From Gemmatimonadota bacterium (GTDB lineage: Bacteria > Gemmatimonadota > Gemmatimonadetes > Longimicrobiales > Gaopeijiaceae), in contig SLBA01000042.1 in assembly GCA_007126575.1 (NCBI GenBank), positions 1 through 64,000 on the forward strand: a stretch of 64,000 nucleotides of DNA. Reading direction: 5' to 3'. The number at the start of each line of letters is the position of its first letter. The first letter of the stretch is position 1. Under the pieces are notes generated by a model, which was not told the DNA's origin, searched no databases, and was given only the letters and a program-made list of their open reading frames with translations. Positions 33,639 to 43,716 of the stretch are shown in pieces. The position numbers were made by a program, and so were the translations under genes.

Positions 33639-35294
33639 TCAGACCCTCTTCCGATCCAGATCCTTCAGGACGACCCGGGCCGCGTTCCGTCCCGAAGCGC
33701 CCATGATTCCCCCGCCGGGGTGCGTGCTCGCCCCGGTCAGGTAGAGTCCCTTCCGATGTGACCGGTAGCCCGACATTCCGAGCAGGGGTCGCAGGGCGAA
33801 CATCTGATCCATTCCCATCTCAAGGTGCATCACGTTGCCCCCGGGCAGCGCGAGTTCTCGCTCGAGCCACCGGGGGTGCTGGAAGAGACTGCCGACCACC
33901 CGGTCGCGCGTTCCGGGAGCATACCGCTCGAAGGTGTCCAGGATCCGGTCGGCCTCGCGCTCCCCGATCTGGTCCCAGCTACCGCTCGCGAGCTCGCAGG
34001 GGTAGTACTGCGCCCAGAGCCAGAGCACCTCGTGACCCGGGGGAGCCAGGGTGTCGTCGACCGCCGAGAAGGACATGGCCACGATCGGTGGGTCCCGGGA
34101 GGGCTCTCCGCGCAGGAAATCCCCGTACGCGGTCTGGATCTGTCGGCGGTCGCGGCAGAGCAGCTGCAGGGGGACTCTCGCCTCGGGGCCCGGGTGCGCC
34201 GTGTACCGGATGGGGCCGTCGAGGGCCAGGCGGAGGATCGCGCCGAACCCGTTGCCCACCCGCATGCGTTCCGCCCCGGGGGGGCGATGTTCTTCGGGCA
34301 GGAGCCGCGTGAGGGTCTCGAGGGCGTGCGTTCCGGAGAGGACGGCCCGGGCGGTGATGGTCTCGCGGGGTGCGTCCGCGATCTCGGCCGCCGTCGGGGC
34401 CGCCCACCCGTCGGCGCCGGGGGTGGTCCGAAACCTGGAGTCGTCGTCGGGCCGTGGTCGGTTGCCGCTTTCGACCGCGGCCACCTCGACCCCGACGGCG
34501 CGGTCTCCCTCCATGAGGATCCGGGTGACCGGGGTCCCGGTGTGAATTGTCCCCCCGTGCGAGAGGATCTTCCGGGCCAGCGCCTGCGAGAGCGCCCCCG
34601 ACCCCCCGCGGGGCCGGGCGATCCCTCCCTCGTGGTAGAGGGGGTGCCAGAGGAGAAAGGGAGCCGAGAGGGGCTCGGTCGGGGGTGGGCCCGACTGCGC
34701 CGCCATCCACACGAGGGGGGTCTTCACCCGCTCTTCGGTGAAGTACTCGTCGACGATCTCTCCGTAGGGACGGAAGATGTGCTGCAGCATCTTCTTCCAG
34801 TCGGCACCCGACCGCCGGAAGACGAACTTCTTGCCGAGCTCCCACGGAGAGGGGACGGCCAGAAACGCGTCGCGCACGGTCCGGGCGAAGGGACGCCAGG
34901 CGTCCAGAAAGCGGAGATAGGCCTCGCCTTCCCCGGGAAAGTGCGCATCTAGCCCGGCCGCGGTACGCTCCTCGTCGCGATGGAAGAAGAGCGCCTGGCC
35001 GTCCTCGAAGGGCGCGAAGAAGAGGGGGTCGACATCGAGATACTCGAGCCCGTGCTTCTCGAGTTCGAGCTCCTCGACGATCGGGGTCAGGCGGATCAGA
35101 ATGTGCGCGCTGCCCCCCAGGTCGAAGCGGTAGCCCGGCACGATCTCGGCCGTCGACACCGCGCCCCCCACGCTGCGACGGCGCTCCACGACGCAGACCC
35201 GTCGACCGGCCGCCGCGGCGTACGCCGCCGCCACCAGCGCATTGTGACCCGCGCCGATCACGATCAGATCGTAGTCCGGCCCCGCTCCACCCAT
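33639..35294 (-). CDS. CrtI/CrtO-type carotenoid oxidoreductase
   Basis: A 551-residue flavoprotein. The N-terminal Rossmann motif is [20 protein letters not shown] with [11 protein letters not shown] behind it. [25 protein letters not shown] and the C-terminal [23 protein letters not shown] complete the phytoene-desaturase superfamily pattern. Length and the GSAHIL segment are closer to the CrtO ketolase or related desaturase-like group than to the 490-residue CrtI. Either a C4 ketolase or a desaturase/cis-trans isomerase role is possible. It is followed by lycopene cyclase, so it serves carotenoid synthesis; no crtB or crtE is in the window. Confidence 0.85.
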   Translation of the reverse strand: MGGAGPDYDLIVIGAGHNALVAAAYAAAAGRRVCVVERRRSVGGAVSTAEIVPGYRFDLGGSAHILIRLTPIVEELELEKHGLEYLDVDPLFFAPFEDGQALFFHRDEERTAAGLDAHFPGEGEAYLRFLDAWRPFARTVRDAFLAVPSPWELGKKFVFRRSGADWKKMLQHIFRPYGEIVDEYFTEERVKTPLVWMAAQSGPPPTEPLSAPFLLWHPLYHEGGIARPRGGSGALSQALARKILSHGGTIHTGTPVTRILMEGDRAVGVEVAAVESGNRPRPDDDSRFRTTPGADGWAAPTAAEIADAPRETITARAVLSGTHALETLTRLLPEEHRPPGAERMRVGNGFGAILRLALDGPIRYTAHPGPEARVPLQLLCRDRRQIQTAYGDFLRGEPSRDPPIVAMSFSAVDDTLAPPGHEVLWLWAQYYPCELASGSWDQIGEREADRILDTFERYAPGTRDRVVGSLFQHPRWLERELALPGGNVMHLEMGMDQMFALRPLLGMSGYRSHRKGLYLTGASTHPGGGIMGASGRNAARVVLKDLDRKRV

Positions 35295-35415
35295 CCGCCA
35301 CTCCTCATCGATTGCACCGTCTCTGGCCGGGAACTCCGATCGACATCACCGACCCGCGTGCCCCGAAACCCCTCTGACCCCGACAGGTGCCCGCACCCGG
35401 TCCGGGGTCCGCATG

Positions 35416-35444
35416 TTTTGCTTTTCCCCGCGGGAACGTACATT
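35416..35444 (+). promoter_or_regulatory. Promoter of the outer-membrane protein gene
   Basis: TTTTGC (35416-35421), 17-bp spacer and TACATT (35439-35444), about 45 bp before the ATG at 35487. The GTACATT -10 also occurs before blaI. Confidence 0.5.
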
Positions 35445-35486
35445 GAAGGCGTTCGGTGATGCCCCATGACCCGCGGAGGATGGCCC

Positions 35487-36989
35487 ATGATTCGCTCGAG
35501 TCTGACAGGACTTCTGGCGTTCGCGTTGATCGTACCGTCGACCCCCCTGGCCGCTCAGGTGGCCACCTCCGACTGGTCGCCGCGCCCCGACAGCCATGCG
35601 CCCGCCGGAGTCGTGGCGGATCGCCTGACCCCCGCCGGAGTGCTCAACGCCCGGTTCCAGCTCACCCACCACTCCTTTCACGACCTGGTGATCGGGCGCG
35701 AAGAGATCGCACCGGTCGTGGTGCTGCAGGACTGGGACTACGCCCCTCTCTCGGCCGAGCGGCAGACCGCCGTGGCCGAGGTCTCGTACGGTGTCGCCTC
35801 CTGGCTCTCGCTCATGACCCGGATTCCCGTGGTCCGGTCCGAGGTGCAGCTCGCCAATCAGAACGAGATCAGCACCACCTCGACCTCGGGGCTGGGAGAT
35901 GTCGAGGTCTATTCGCTCTTCGGGCTCCATGACATCTGGCCGGTGCGTGCGCACGTTGCGGCCGGCGTCTCGATCCCGACGGGCCCTGCCGACCAGCGCG
36001 GGGTTCTGACCGGGGGGGGAGAGTCGGTCCTCCCCTACGCACTCCAGTCGGGAGCCGGCACCCCGGCCCTTCTGCCGAGCGCGACCCTGGTGACCGAGAA
36101 CGAGTACGGCACGGTGGGCTTCCAGGCGGGTGGGCGTTACTACCTGGGCCAGAACGACCGGGAGTGGGCCCCCGGCCACCTGTTCAACGCCAACGTCTTC
36201 ATGCAGTACCGCTTCAACGACTGGATGGGGGGGTCCCTGCGGGTCGAGTACACCCGCCAGTCCGACATCTCGGGAGCGGACGCCGGGCTGGACCCCTTCG
36301 TCTCGCCCCTGCACTTCAGCCTGGCGAGCGGGGGCACCCGGGTCCGGGTGCCGATCGGTGTGAATGTCTACTTCGCCGAGGGTGCGCTGCAGGGGAACCG
36401 CCTGCAGGCCGAGCTGCTGGTCCCCGCGCACTCCGCCCTGAACGGCCCGCAGCTCCGTGAGTCCTGGGGAGCGTCGGTGTCGTGGGGATTCTCCTTCGGG
36501 GGGGAGCGCCAGCCCGCCGCGCCGGCCCGCGCCCTGGCCCCGATCCAGCGCGGCGAAGTCGACCGTCCCGCCCCCGCCGCGCCGGCCGAAGAGGCACCCG
36601 CTCCCGCCGGAACGCCGGTCACCCTGTGTCTGGCGACGGGAGAGTCTGTGACGGTCTACCGTACCGCCGACGGCCGGACGTTGGTGGGAGCCGACCGGAT
36701 CCCGCTCGAGGAGGCCGGGGGCGCGGACGTTGTGTTTCCGGGCAGCTACGCCCAGGGGGAACGCTGGTTCGTCGAGGACGAGGCCGTCGAATTCGAGGAG
36801 AGAGATTTCCTGCGGTCGGGTGGAGAGCGTGAGCTCGACTGCGCCGACCTCGTCCGCGTGGGGTCGTTCAATGCGGTCCCCCTCTTCGTGACCCGCACCG
36901 CCGAAGCCCCGTACGAGCTCCTGTACGTGCCCGTGCGACCCGGCATCTGGCAGCTCTACAGCGCCGAGCTGGCTCGCGTACGGGGCTGA
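35487..36989 (+). CDS. Outer-membrane beta-barrel (transporter-like) protein with C-terminal extension
   Basis: A 500-residue exported protein. The signal peptide ends near PLAAQ. Residues 40-325 alternate in beta-barrel style with conserved-looking phrases (SYGVASWLSLMTRIPVV, GLGDVEVYSLFG, VSIPTGP, GVNVYFAEG) that resemble the MetA-pathway/alpha-subunit-type transporter barrels (PF13557). A Pro/Ala linker (about 330-375) follows, then a 125-residue domain with TVYRTADGRTLVG and GSYAQGERWFVEDEAVEFEERDF, which I do not recognise. The ATG at 35487 is chosen over 35466 because GGAGG sits 10 nt upstream and the signal peptide begins there. Substrate unknown. It is divergent from the carotenoid operon. 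Confidence 0.72.
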   Translation: MIRSSLTGLLAFALIVPSTPLAAQVATSDWSPRPDSHAPAGVVADRLTPAGVLNARFQLTHHSFHDLVIGREEIAPVVVLQDWDYAPLSAERQTAVAEVSYGVASWLSLMTRIPVVRSEVQLANQNEISTTSTSGLGDVEVYSLFGLHDIWPVRAHVAAGVSIPTGPADQRGVLTGGGESVLPYALQSGAGTPALLPSATLVTENEYGTVGFQAGGRYYLGQNDREWAPGHLFNANVFMQYRFNDWMGGSLRVEYTRQSDISGADAGLDPFVSPLHFSLASGGTRVRVPIGVNVYFAEGALQGNRLQAELLVPAHSALNGPQLRESWGASVSWGFSFGGERQPAAPARALAPIQRGEVDRPAPAAPAEEAPAPAGTPVTLCLATGESVTVYRTADGRTLVGADRIPLEEAGGADVVFPGSYAQGERWFVEDEAVEFEERDFLRSGGERELDCADLVRVGSFNAVPLFVTRTAEAPYELLYVPVRPGIWQLYSAELARVRG

Positions 36990-37054
36990 GCCGCCGAGAA
37001 GGAGAGGGGGCGGGGCGTTCCCGAAGCAGTCCGGGATCGCGATGACCGGCCCCG

Positions 37055-38335
37055 TCAGCCTTCGACCACCACCAGGTGGTACTTGCGCTTCCCCTTCCGC
37101 AGCACGAGGAACCGTCCCTCGACCGTATCGTCGACCGTAAGGACCCGGGCGGAGTCCGTGACCCGCACGTTGTTCAGGTAGATCCCTCCCTGGTCGACCG
37201 AGCGGCGCGCCTCGCCCTTCGAGGAGGTCAACCCGGACTCGGCGAGCAGCTCCACGATCCCCACCGTCCCCCCGCTCACCGCGTCGGCGGCCACCGAGCT
37301 CGAGGGCACATCGGCGAAGATGTCGGCGATCTCGCCCGCCCCGAGCCCTTCGAGCTCGGCGCCTCCGAAGAGGACCTCGGTGGCCCGCCGGGCCCGGTCC
37401 AGCCCCTCCTCGCCATGCACGGTCCGGGTGACCTCCTCGGCGAGCCGCCGCTGCGCCTCGCGCTCGTGCGGGGCCTCCTCGACCCGGCGGTCCAGCTCCT
37501 CGATCTCCCCTCGCGTCAGGAGAGTGAAGAAGCGCAGGTACCGTCCCACGTCTCCGTCGTCGGTGTTGACCCAGAACTGGTAGAAGCGGTAGGGAGAGGT
37601 GCGCTCGGGGTCGAGCCAGACCGCCCCGGCCTCGGTCTTTCCGAACTTCACCCCCGAGGCGGTGGTGATAAGGGGAAAGACCGCTCCGTAGGCTTTCTCC
37701 GAGGTCACCCGCCGCACCAGGTCGATCCCCCCGGTGATGTTGCCCCACTGGTCACTCCCCCCGAACTGAAACCGGCAGCCCCGGTCCTGGAAGAGGCGCA
37801 GGAAGTCGTAGGACTGAAGCAGGAGGTAGGAAAACTCGGTGTAGGAGATCCCCGTGGCCTCGTCCTCGAGACGGCGACGGACCGTCTCCTTGCGAAGCAT
37901 GACATTGACCGGAAAGTGCTTTCCGACGTCGCGCAGGAAGCTGAGCACGTCCATCGCTCCGAGCCATTCGAGATTGTTGACCATCTCGGCCGGGTTCGGC
38001 ACCCCGTCGAAGTGCAGGAAGGACTCGAGCTGGTCGCGGACCGCCTCGGCGTTGGCGATCGACTCCTCGCGGCTGAGCAGCTGGCGCTCCGCGGTCTTCC
38101 CCGAGGGATCTCCGATCAGCCCCGTGCCCCCACCGACCAGGGCGATCGGCGAATGCCCCGCCCGCTGCAGGTGCACCAGCCCCATGATCGGTAGCAGGTG
38201 CCCCACGTGGAGGGAGGCGGCCGTCGGATCGAAGCCCACGTACGCGGCCTGTCGCCCGGACGCGAAGGCCTCCTCGGCCCCCTCGGTGACGTCGTGGAGC
38301 ATTCCCCGCCAGCGGTACTCTTCGAACAGGTTCAT
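37055..38335 (-). CDS. tyrS: Tyrosyl-tRNA synthetase
   Basis: A 426-residue class I synthetase. The HIGH-type motif is HVGH in DPTAASLHVGHLLPI; the tyrosine pocket is readable in TEFSYLLLQSYDFLRLFQD and FGGSDQWGNITGG; the KMSKS-type motif is KFGKT, the usual bacterial TyrRS form. A C-terminal S4 RNA-binding domain (about 360-420) contains SSKGEARRSVDQGGIYLNN. It charges tRNA-Tyr. The start fits the family exactly. It stands alone downstream of menE on the same strand, 213 bp away. Confidence 0.97.
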   Translation of the reverse strand: MNLFEEYRWRGMLHDVTEGAEEAFASGRQAAYVGFDPTAASLHVGHLLPIMGLVHLQRAGHSPIALVGGGTGLIGDPSGKTAERQLLSREESIANAEAVRDQLESFLHFDGVPNPAEMVNNLEWLGAMDVLSFLRDVGKHFPVNVMLRKETVRRRLEDEATGISYTEFSYLLLQSYDFLRLFQDRGCRFQFGGSDQWGNITGGIDLVRRVTSEKAYGAVFPLITTASGVKFGKTEAGAVWLDPERTSPYRFYQFWVNTDDGDVGRYLRFFTLLTRGEIEELDRRVEEAPHEREAQRRLAEEVTRTVHGEEGLDRARRATEVLFGGAELEGLGAGEIADIFADVPSSSVAADAVSGGTVGIVELLAESGLTSSKGEARRSVDQGGIYLNNVRVTDSARVLTVDDTVEGRFLVLRKGKRKYHLVVVEG

Positions 38336-38548
38336 GGTCTGGTCCCGGATCGTCTGGACTTCAGGGTTCGGGTGCGGGGTCGTGCGACGGACCCCTCGGA
38401 TGGGCGACCGACCTTCGACGGTGCGCCCTGCAGCCTCTCAAGGTACGAGGCGCAGAGCCGGGGGGAAGGGGTCGGCGGCTTTCCCCCGTCCCGCCTGCGG
38501 AGACGAACGGGAGATTCGGCCCCGCGCACCCGGGCCATCGAGGGGTCG

Positions 38549-39964
38549 TCAGGCCTCGCCGAGCGGTCGATCTCGAAGAGCCGACCGATCTACCTTGCCA
38601 TTCGCATTTCGGGGGAGGCGATCCACATACCGGACCTGCCGCGGGCGTTTCGGAGGTGCCAGGATGCCCTCGAGGAACCGGCGCAGGTCTTCGAGGGTGG
38701 GCTCCTCGGCGCCCGGCCGGAGCACCGCCACGGCCACCACCCGCTCTCCCCACTCGGGATCGGGGAGGCCGAGCACGGCGACTTCACGGATCGCCGGGTG
38801 CCGTGCGATCGCCGCCTCGACCTCCTCGGGCGAGACGTTCACCCCACCGCTGATGATCCGGTCCGAGGAGCGTCCCACGATCCACAGGTCCCCCTCGGCG
38901 TCGAGGCGGCCCAGGTCTCCGGTCGGGTACCAGCCTTGGTCGTCGGTGAGGGGAGCGGGTGCTTCGTCCGGCCCACGGTAGACCCCCTCGGCGAGGGTGG
39001 GGCTCCGGATGAACAGTTCGCCGCCCGCATTGCCCTCCCCGAGAATCGGTGTCGCTTCGGGAACGACCCGCAGCTCGACCCCCTCGAGCGGGGGCCCCAC
39101 CGACCCTGGCTTCCCGCGCACACGCGCGGTGTCGGCGGTGGCGACCTGGGACGCCGCCTCGGTCATGCCCCAGGTCAGGGCGACCGGATACCCTCGCTCC
39201 AGCGCCTCCTCGACGAGTCCCGGGGGGGGAGCCGCCCCCCCGATCAGCAGGCACCGGAGCGCGGAGGGCACGGGCTGGTCACGCCGCAGGTCGAGGAGCC
39301 GCTGCAGCTGGGTCGGAACGAGCGACGCGTGGGTGATTCCGTCGCGGTCCAGCGCCTTCGACACCCCCTCGACCCGGAAGCGGCCGGGAGCGTGCAGCTC
39401 GCTACGCAGCGTCACCGCACGCAGGATCAGCGCGAGCCCCCCGACGTGCGCCGGAGAGAGGGTGCAGAGCCACCGGTCCGAGGGCCCCAGACGCAGGCGC
39501 CCGGCAACCGCGCGGGCCGATTCCTCGAAGGCCCGGTGAGAGCAAACGATCCCCCGCGGCGCCCGACCCGACGTTCCCGAGGTCCAGAGGACCCAGGTGG
39601 GCAGCCCCGAGGCCCCCGATTCTTCACCGGCCCGCCCCGCACCCCGACCCACCCGTTCGAGAGGCACGACCCGAACCCCCACGTCGAGACCCTGCGGGGC
39701 GTGGGCATCGCTCGCGGCAATGAAGACGTGGGGGCGAAAGGCCTGAACCACCCGAAGCGTCTCTTCGTGGGTCCAGACCGGGTGGAAGGGGCTCACCGTC
39801 GCACCGGTGAGCGATGCACCCAGGATCGCCGCGACCCCGGCGGCATCCGGCTCGACCTGCAGCGCAATTCGGCGACCCGGTTCCACACCCAGCCCGCGAA
39901 AGTGGTTGGCCGCGAGCTGCACCAGGCCGCGGGTGACCGCCTCGGAGGGTCTCTCGGCCGACAT
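38549..39964 (-). CDS. menE: O-succinylbenzoate-CoA ligase
   Basis: A 471-residue adenylate-forming enzyme. The AMP-binding P-loop is LWTSGTSGRAPRGI, followed by LTWGMTEAASQV, WYPTGDLGRLDAEGDLWIVGRSSDRIISGGVNVSP and the C-terminal Lys loop NGKVDRSALRD. Its place at the end of menF-D-B-A identifies it as MenE, which makes OSB-CoA for MenB. Its ATG overlaps the stop of menA (TGATG). Without this context it could be taken for a general acyl-CoA synthetase. Confidence 0.9.
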   Translation of the reverse strand: MSAERPSEAVTRGLVQLAANHFRGLGVEPGRRIALQVEPDAAGVAAILGASLTGATVSPFHPVWTHEETLRVVQAFRPHVFIAASDAHAPQGLDVGVRVVPLERVGRGAGRAGEESGASGLPTWVLWTSGTSGRAPRGIVCSHRAFEESARAVAGRLRLGPSDRWLCTLSPAHVGGLALILRAVTLRSELHAPGRFRVEGVSKALDRDGITHASLVPTQLQRLLDLRRDQPVPSALRCLLIGGAAPPPGLVEEALERGYPVALTWGMTEAASQVATADTARVRGKPGSVGPPLEGVELRVVPEATPILGEGNAGGELFIRSPTLAEGVYRGPDEAPAPLTDDQGWYPTGDLGRLDAEGDLWIVGRSSDRIISGGVNVSPEEVEAAIARHPAIREVAVLGLPDPEWGERVVAVAVLRPGAEEPTLEDLRRFLEGILAPPKRPRQVRYVDRLPRNANGKVDRSALRDRPLGEA

Positions 39965-40920
39965 CAGAAGAGCCCTCCCCCGCCCCACCCGGCACCCAGC
40001 ACGAAGCCGGTCGCCAGCAGCCCTCCGTACCAGGCCACGGCGCGCGCGGTCTCACCCAGCGCGGGGTTCAGTTCGACCGGATCCAGGAAGGTGAGCACCC
40101 GCGAGAGCGGGCGCCCCAGGAGCACCACCACGCCCAGCGCCCCAAGCGTCCAGGGGTGCCACCCATAGCCGAATACGCCGACCACCGGAGCCAGCAGCCC
40201 GACCCCGACGAGTCCGACGTACTGGACCTGGCTTCCCAGGTCTCCGAGGCGCACCGCGAGCGTCCGCTTGCCGGTCTCGGCATCGGTCTTCCGGTCGCGC
40301 AGGTTGTTCACAACGAGGATCGCGGTGATCAACGCCCCGATCCCCGCCCCCGCCACCAGCAGGTCCGCGTCGAAGCTGCGCGCCTGGACCCAATACGTCC
40401 CCGACACCGCGACGGGGCCGAAGAAGACGAATACGAAGAGATCGCCGAGTCCGTGGTAGGCCAGGGGAAAGGGCCCTCCGGTGTACACCACCGCGCAGAG
40501 GAGCGCGGCCAGGCCGATCACGAGGATCGGGAGCCCCCCGACCCACACCAGGTAAGCTCCCACCGTGGTGGCCAGAGCGAGCGTCAGCGCGGTCGCCCTC
40601 CGGACCGCCGCGGGCGAGAGGATCCCCGCCTGCACCACCCGCACCGGACCGATCCGGTCGTCGGTATCGCTCCCCTTCACGAAGTCGAAGTAGTCGTTCG
40701 CCAGGTTGGTGGCGATCTGAAGGAGGAGCGCACCCACCAGCGCCGCGATCGCGGGCCATGGGTCGGCAACACCGCGTGCCGACGCCATCCCCGTGCCCAC
40801 GACGACCGGTGCCACCGCAGCCGGGAGTGTCCGGGGCCGGATGGCCAGAAGCCACGCGCGGGCCGCTCCGATCTCGTGCACCGAAGCAGTCATCGCCAGC
40901 GAGGGTCCTGCGAGAGGCAT
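39964..40920 (-). CDS. menA: 1,4-dihydroxy-2-naphthoate polyprenyltransferase
   Basis: A 318-residue UbiA-superfamily membrane enzyme with about eight helices. The first Asp-rich motif is NLANDYFDFVKGSD, and the second is NNLRDRKTDAETGKRTLAVRLG. MenA attaches the polyprenyl tail to dihydroxynaphthoate, making demethylmenaquinone. It begins 4 bp after the menB stop. A second in-frame ATG at 40893 is an alternative start, with AGGA further upstream. Confidence 0.95.
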   Translation of the reverse strand: MPLAGPSLAMTASVHEIGAARAWLLAIRPRTLPAAVAPVVVGTGMASARGVADPWPAIAALVGALLLQIATNLANDYFDFVKGSDTDDRIGPVRVVQAGILSPAAVRRATALTLALATTVGAYLVWVGGLPILVIGLAALLCAVVYTGGPFPLAYHGLGDLFVFVFFGPVAVSGTYWVQARSFDADLLVAGAGIGALITAILVVNNLRDRKTDAETGKRTLAVRLGDLGSQVQYVGLVGVGLLAPVVGVFGYGWHPWTLGALGVVVLLGRPLSRVLTFLDPVELNPALGETARAVAWYGGLLATGFVLGAGWGGGGLF

Positions 40921-40924
40921 CGGG

Positions 40925-41764
40925 TCACCACGGCAGCCAGGGGTACTTCCGGAAATCCGGCTTCCGCTTCTCGAGGTAGGCGTTCTTCGCCTCCTGCGCC
41001 TGCTCGGTCATGTAGAAGAGCAGGGTCGCGTTGCCCGCCAACTCCTGGATCCCGGCCTGTCCGTCGACCGCGGCGTTGAAGGAGCTCTTGAGAAGCCGGA
41101 TCGAGAGCGGGCTCTTCTCGAGGATCTCCTGCGCCCACTTCCACCCTTCGGCCTCGAGCTCGTCGACCGGGACCACGGCGTTCGCGAGCCCCATCTCGCG
41201 CGCCTCCTCGGCTCCGTACTGGCGACACAGGTACCAGATCTCGCGCGCCTTCTTCTGTCCGATGATCGAGGCCAGGTACGAGGCCCCGAAGCCTCCGTCG
41301 AAACTCCCGACCTTCGGACCCGTCTGGCCGAAGACGGCGTTGTCCGCCGCGATCGTCAGGTCGCAGATCACGTGCAGGACGTGTCCGCCCCCGATGGCGT
41401 AGCCGGCAACCAGGGCGATCACGGGCTTCGGCATGCTCCGGATGTAGCGCTGCAGCTCCAGGACGTTGAGCCGGGGCATCCCGTCGCCCCCGACGTACCC
41501 CTCGTCTCCGCGGACCCGCTGGTCCCCTCCCGAGCAGAAGGCGTATTTGCCGTCCTTCGCCGGCCCGTTGCCGGTGAGCAGGACCACCCCGATATCCGGA
41601 TTCTCACCCGCGTCCCGAAAGGCCTCCTGGAGCTCCAGAAGGGTCTCCGGCCGAAAGGCGTTTCGCACCTCGGGGCGGTTGAAGGCGATCCGGGCGACCC
41701 CGTCGGCCTGATGATAGGTGATATCGGTGTACGCTTTGACTTCCTTCCAATCGGGCTTCGACAT
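40925..41764 (-). CDS. menB: 1,4-dihydroxy-2-naphthoyl-CoA synthase
   Basis: A 279-residue crotonase-fold enzyme that closes the second ring of the naphthoquinone nucleus from OSB-CoA. MenB-specific phrases are all present: [49 protein letters not shown], and [20 protein letters not shown] with the catalytic Asp. The product must then be hydrolysed and prenylated by MenA, the next gene. It lies 71 bp after menD on the same strand. Confidence 0.97.
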   Translation of the reverse strand: MSKPDWKEVKAYTDITYHQADGVARIAFNRPEVRNAFRPETLLELQEAFRDAGENPDIGVVLLTGNGPAKDGKYAFCSGGDQRVRGDEGYVGGDGMPRLNVLELQRYIRSMPKPVIALVAGYAIGGGHVLHVICDLTIAADNAVFGQTGPKVGSFDGGFGASYLASIIGQKKAREIWYLCRQYGAEEAREMGLANAVVPVDELEAEGWKWAQEILEKSPLSIRLLKSSFNAAVDGQAGIQELAGNATLLFYMTEQAQEAKNAYLEKRKPDFRKYPWLPW

Positions 41765-41835
41765 GCATCCTCATCGTCGTTGGGTGTGCGGCTCCGCGAA
41801 ACTTCCCTGCGGCGGTCGGTGACAGTCTGGATCCT

Positions 41836-43716
41836 TCACGCCGTTTCGTCCAGTCCGCCGCCGAACTCCAGACCGTGGCGGACCGCATCGAATACCGCGG
41901 TGCGGGCCCGACGGTTCATTTCGCGATCGGTGCGCACCTCGATCATCATCGACTCCTTGCCGCCATGGGCCTCTTCGAGGGCGGCCCGAAGGCCCGCGAT
42001 CCCCTCCCGCCGATCCGTCGCCTCGGGCGCTTCGCCCACAAGGTTCACCTTCCGGTGACGGAGCCCGTGCAGGGCGGCGATCCGGGCGGGCTCGAGCCCG
42101 TGTGGGGTCGCGAAGAACCGGCTGAACTCGGGCTCCATCTCCCGAACCGGAAGCAGGTGGAAGATCCCGCCCCCATCGTTGTTGATCACAACCAGGGTCA
42201 GGCGGACCCCCGATTCACCGAGCGCCACCAGGCCGTTCATGTCGTGGATGAGCGCCAGGTCACCGACCACCGCCGTGACCGATCGACCCCGCCCGACGCC
42301 CACACCGATCGCGGTCGACACGATCCCGTCGATCCCGCTCGCCCCCCGGTTGCCCAGCACGAGCAGGGGTCGGGAGCGCCCGGACCGAAGCGAGGGCAGC
42401 CCAAAGGCGTCGAGGTCGCGGATCGGCATCGAACTCGACACGAAGAGCACCTCGCCTTCCGGCGCCCCGCGGACCACTTCGGCGAGCACCGAGCCCTCGC
42501 AGGGATGATCGTGGAGGCCGTTGTCGGCCAGCTCCCCCACCCGGCGCTCCACCCGCATCCACTCGTCGAGCCAGCTCGACGGGGGAGCGGTGTCGGTGCC
42601 GCGCACGGCGCCGGGAACGGAGGCACGGGTCCGGGCCGCCTCGAGGGCTCGCGCCACTCGCGCCGGATCGCCGTGGAGCATCCGGCTCGCCGCGCTCAGG
42701 TGGTCCTTCCAGCGGCCACCCCCGTCGACCACCACGCCGGGCACCCCGTGCAGCTCCTCGAGGAAGGCCAGGAGCCGGGCCGAGGTCGGAGACGCTCCGA
42801 AGCGCAGCACCAGGTCGGGGCGCAGCCGCTCGCGCAGCGCCGACGACCCGAGCGCCAGGTCGTAGCCCCCGATCGCCCTCCCCCGGGGCTCGAACCGGGC
42901 CCCGGAGAGAGCATCGGCCAGAAGGGGGGCGCCAAGGGTGCGGGCCAGCGAGACGAGCGCCGGTCCCGCAGACTCCGGGTGGGGGAGCCGGCCCGCGATC
43001 AGCAGGGGACGGCGAGCCCGCTCCAGCTCCGCGCCCAGGGTGGCCAGGGCGTCTTCGGAAGGGAGGGCGCGCCGGGGCTCCGTGACGGTCCACGGGCGAG
43101 CGTCGGGTCGGGCCCGACCCGTCACACCCGCCGGACCGGGCTCGAGCGGCTTCTCGAAGGGCACGTTCAGGTGGACCGGCCCCCCGGGATCACCGATCGC
43201 CTCGCTCATCGCCCGCGCGGCCGAGGCCCGCAGGTGACGCAGGGTGCGGTCGTCGATCCCGGCCGGTGACAGCTCCTGGGCGTGCCGGGTGTAGCCGCCG
43301 AAGATGCCGGGCTGATCGATCGCCTGGTTCGCATCGGTGCCCCGCAGACGCGGCGGTCGGTCGGCGGTGAGCAGGAACAGCGGCGCCTCACTCTGCGAGG
43401 CCTCGACGACGGCGGGCAGCAGGTTCGCGACCGCGGTGCCCGAGGTGGTGATCACGGCCGCCGGGCGCCCCGTGGCCTTTCCGACCCCCAGTGCGAGAAA
43501 GCCCGCCGACCGCTCGTCGAGCTGGACCAGGGTGCGGAGTTCCGGGTGGCGCGCCGCCGCGAAGACCAGGGGCGACGAGCGGGACCCCGGAGCGACCACC
43601 ACCACCCGGAGTCCCGCCCGAGCGAGCTCGTCGATCAGGACGGCGGCCCAGCGCTCGTTGGCGCGGCGCACCCCCTCGTCCCGGGAGTCTCCGGAGTCCG
43701 CCCCCCCATCGGTCAC
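41836..43716 (-). CDS. menD: 2-succinyl-5-enolpyruvyl-6-hydroxy-3-cyclohexene-1-carboxylate synthase
   Basis: A 626-residue thiamine-diphosphate enzyme that joins isochorismate with 2-oxoglutarate. VVVVAPGSRSSPLVFAAA starts the pyrimidine domain, LDERSAGFLALGVGKATG carries the cofactor Glu, and VVGDLALIHDMNGL...VVINNDGGGIFHLLP is the diphosphate and Mg site. The GTG at 43716 overlaps the menF stop as GTGA, so translation is coupled; longer ATG starts lie inside menF and are not credible. The product is normally processed by MenH and MenC, which are not in this cluster. Confidence 0.95.
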   Translation of the reverse strand: MTDGGADSGDSRDEGVRRANERWAAVLIDELARAGLRVVVVAPGSRSSPLVFAAARHPELRTLVQLDERSAGFLALGVGKATGRPAAVITTSGTAVANLLPAVVEASQSEAPLFLLTADRPPRLRGTDANQAIDQPGIFGGYTRHAQELSPAGIDDRTLRHLRASAARAMSEAIGDPGGPVHLNVPFEKPLEPGPAGVTGRARPDARPWTVTEPRRALPSEDALATLGAELERARRPLLIAGRLPHPESAGPALVSLARTLGAPLLADALSGARFEPRGRAIGGYDLALGSSALRERLRPDLVLRFGASPTSARLLAFLEELHGVPGVVVDGGGRWKDHLSAASRMLHGDPARVARALEAARTRASVPGAVRGTDTAPPSSWLDEWMRVERRVGELADNGLHDHPCEGSVLAEVVRGAPEGEVLFVSSSMPIRDLDAFGLPSLRSGRSRPLLVLGNRGASGIDGIVSTAIGVGVGRGRSVTAVVGDLALIHDMNGLVALGESGVRLTLVVINNDGGGIFHLLPVREMEPEFSRFFATPHGLEPARIAALHGLRHRKVNLVGEAPEATDRREGIAGLRAALEEAHGGKESMMIEVRTDREMNRRARTAVFDAVRHGLEFGGGLDETA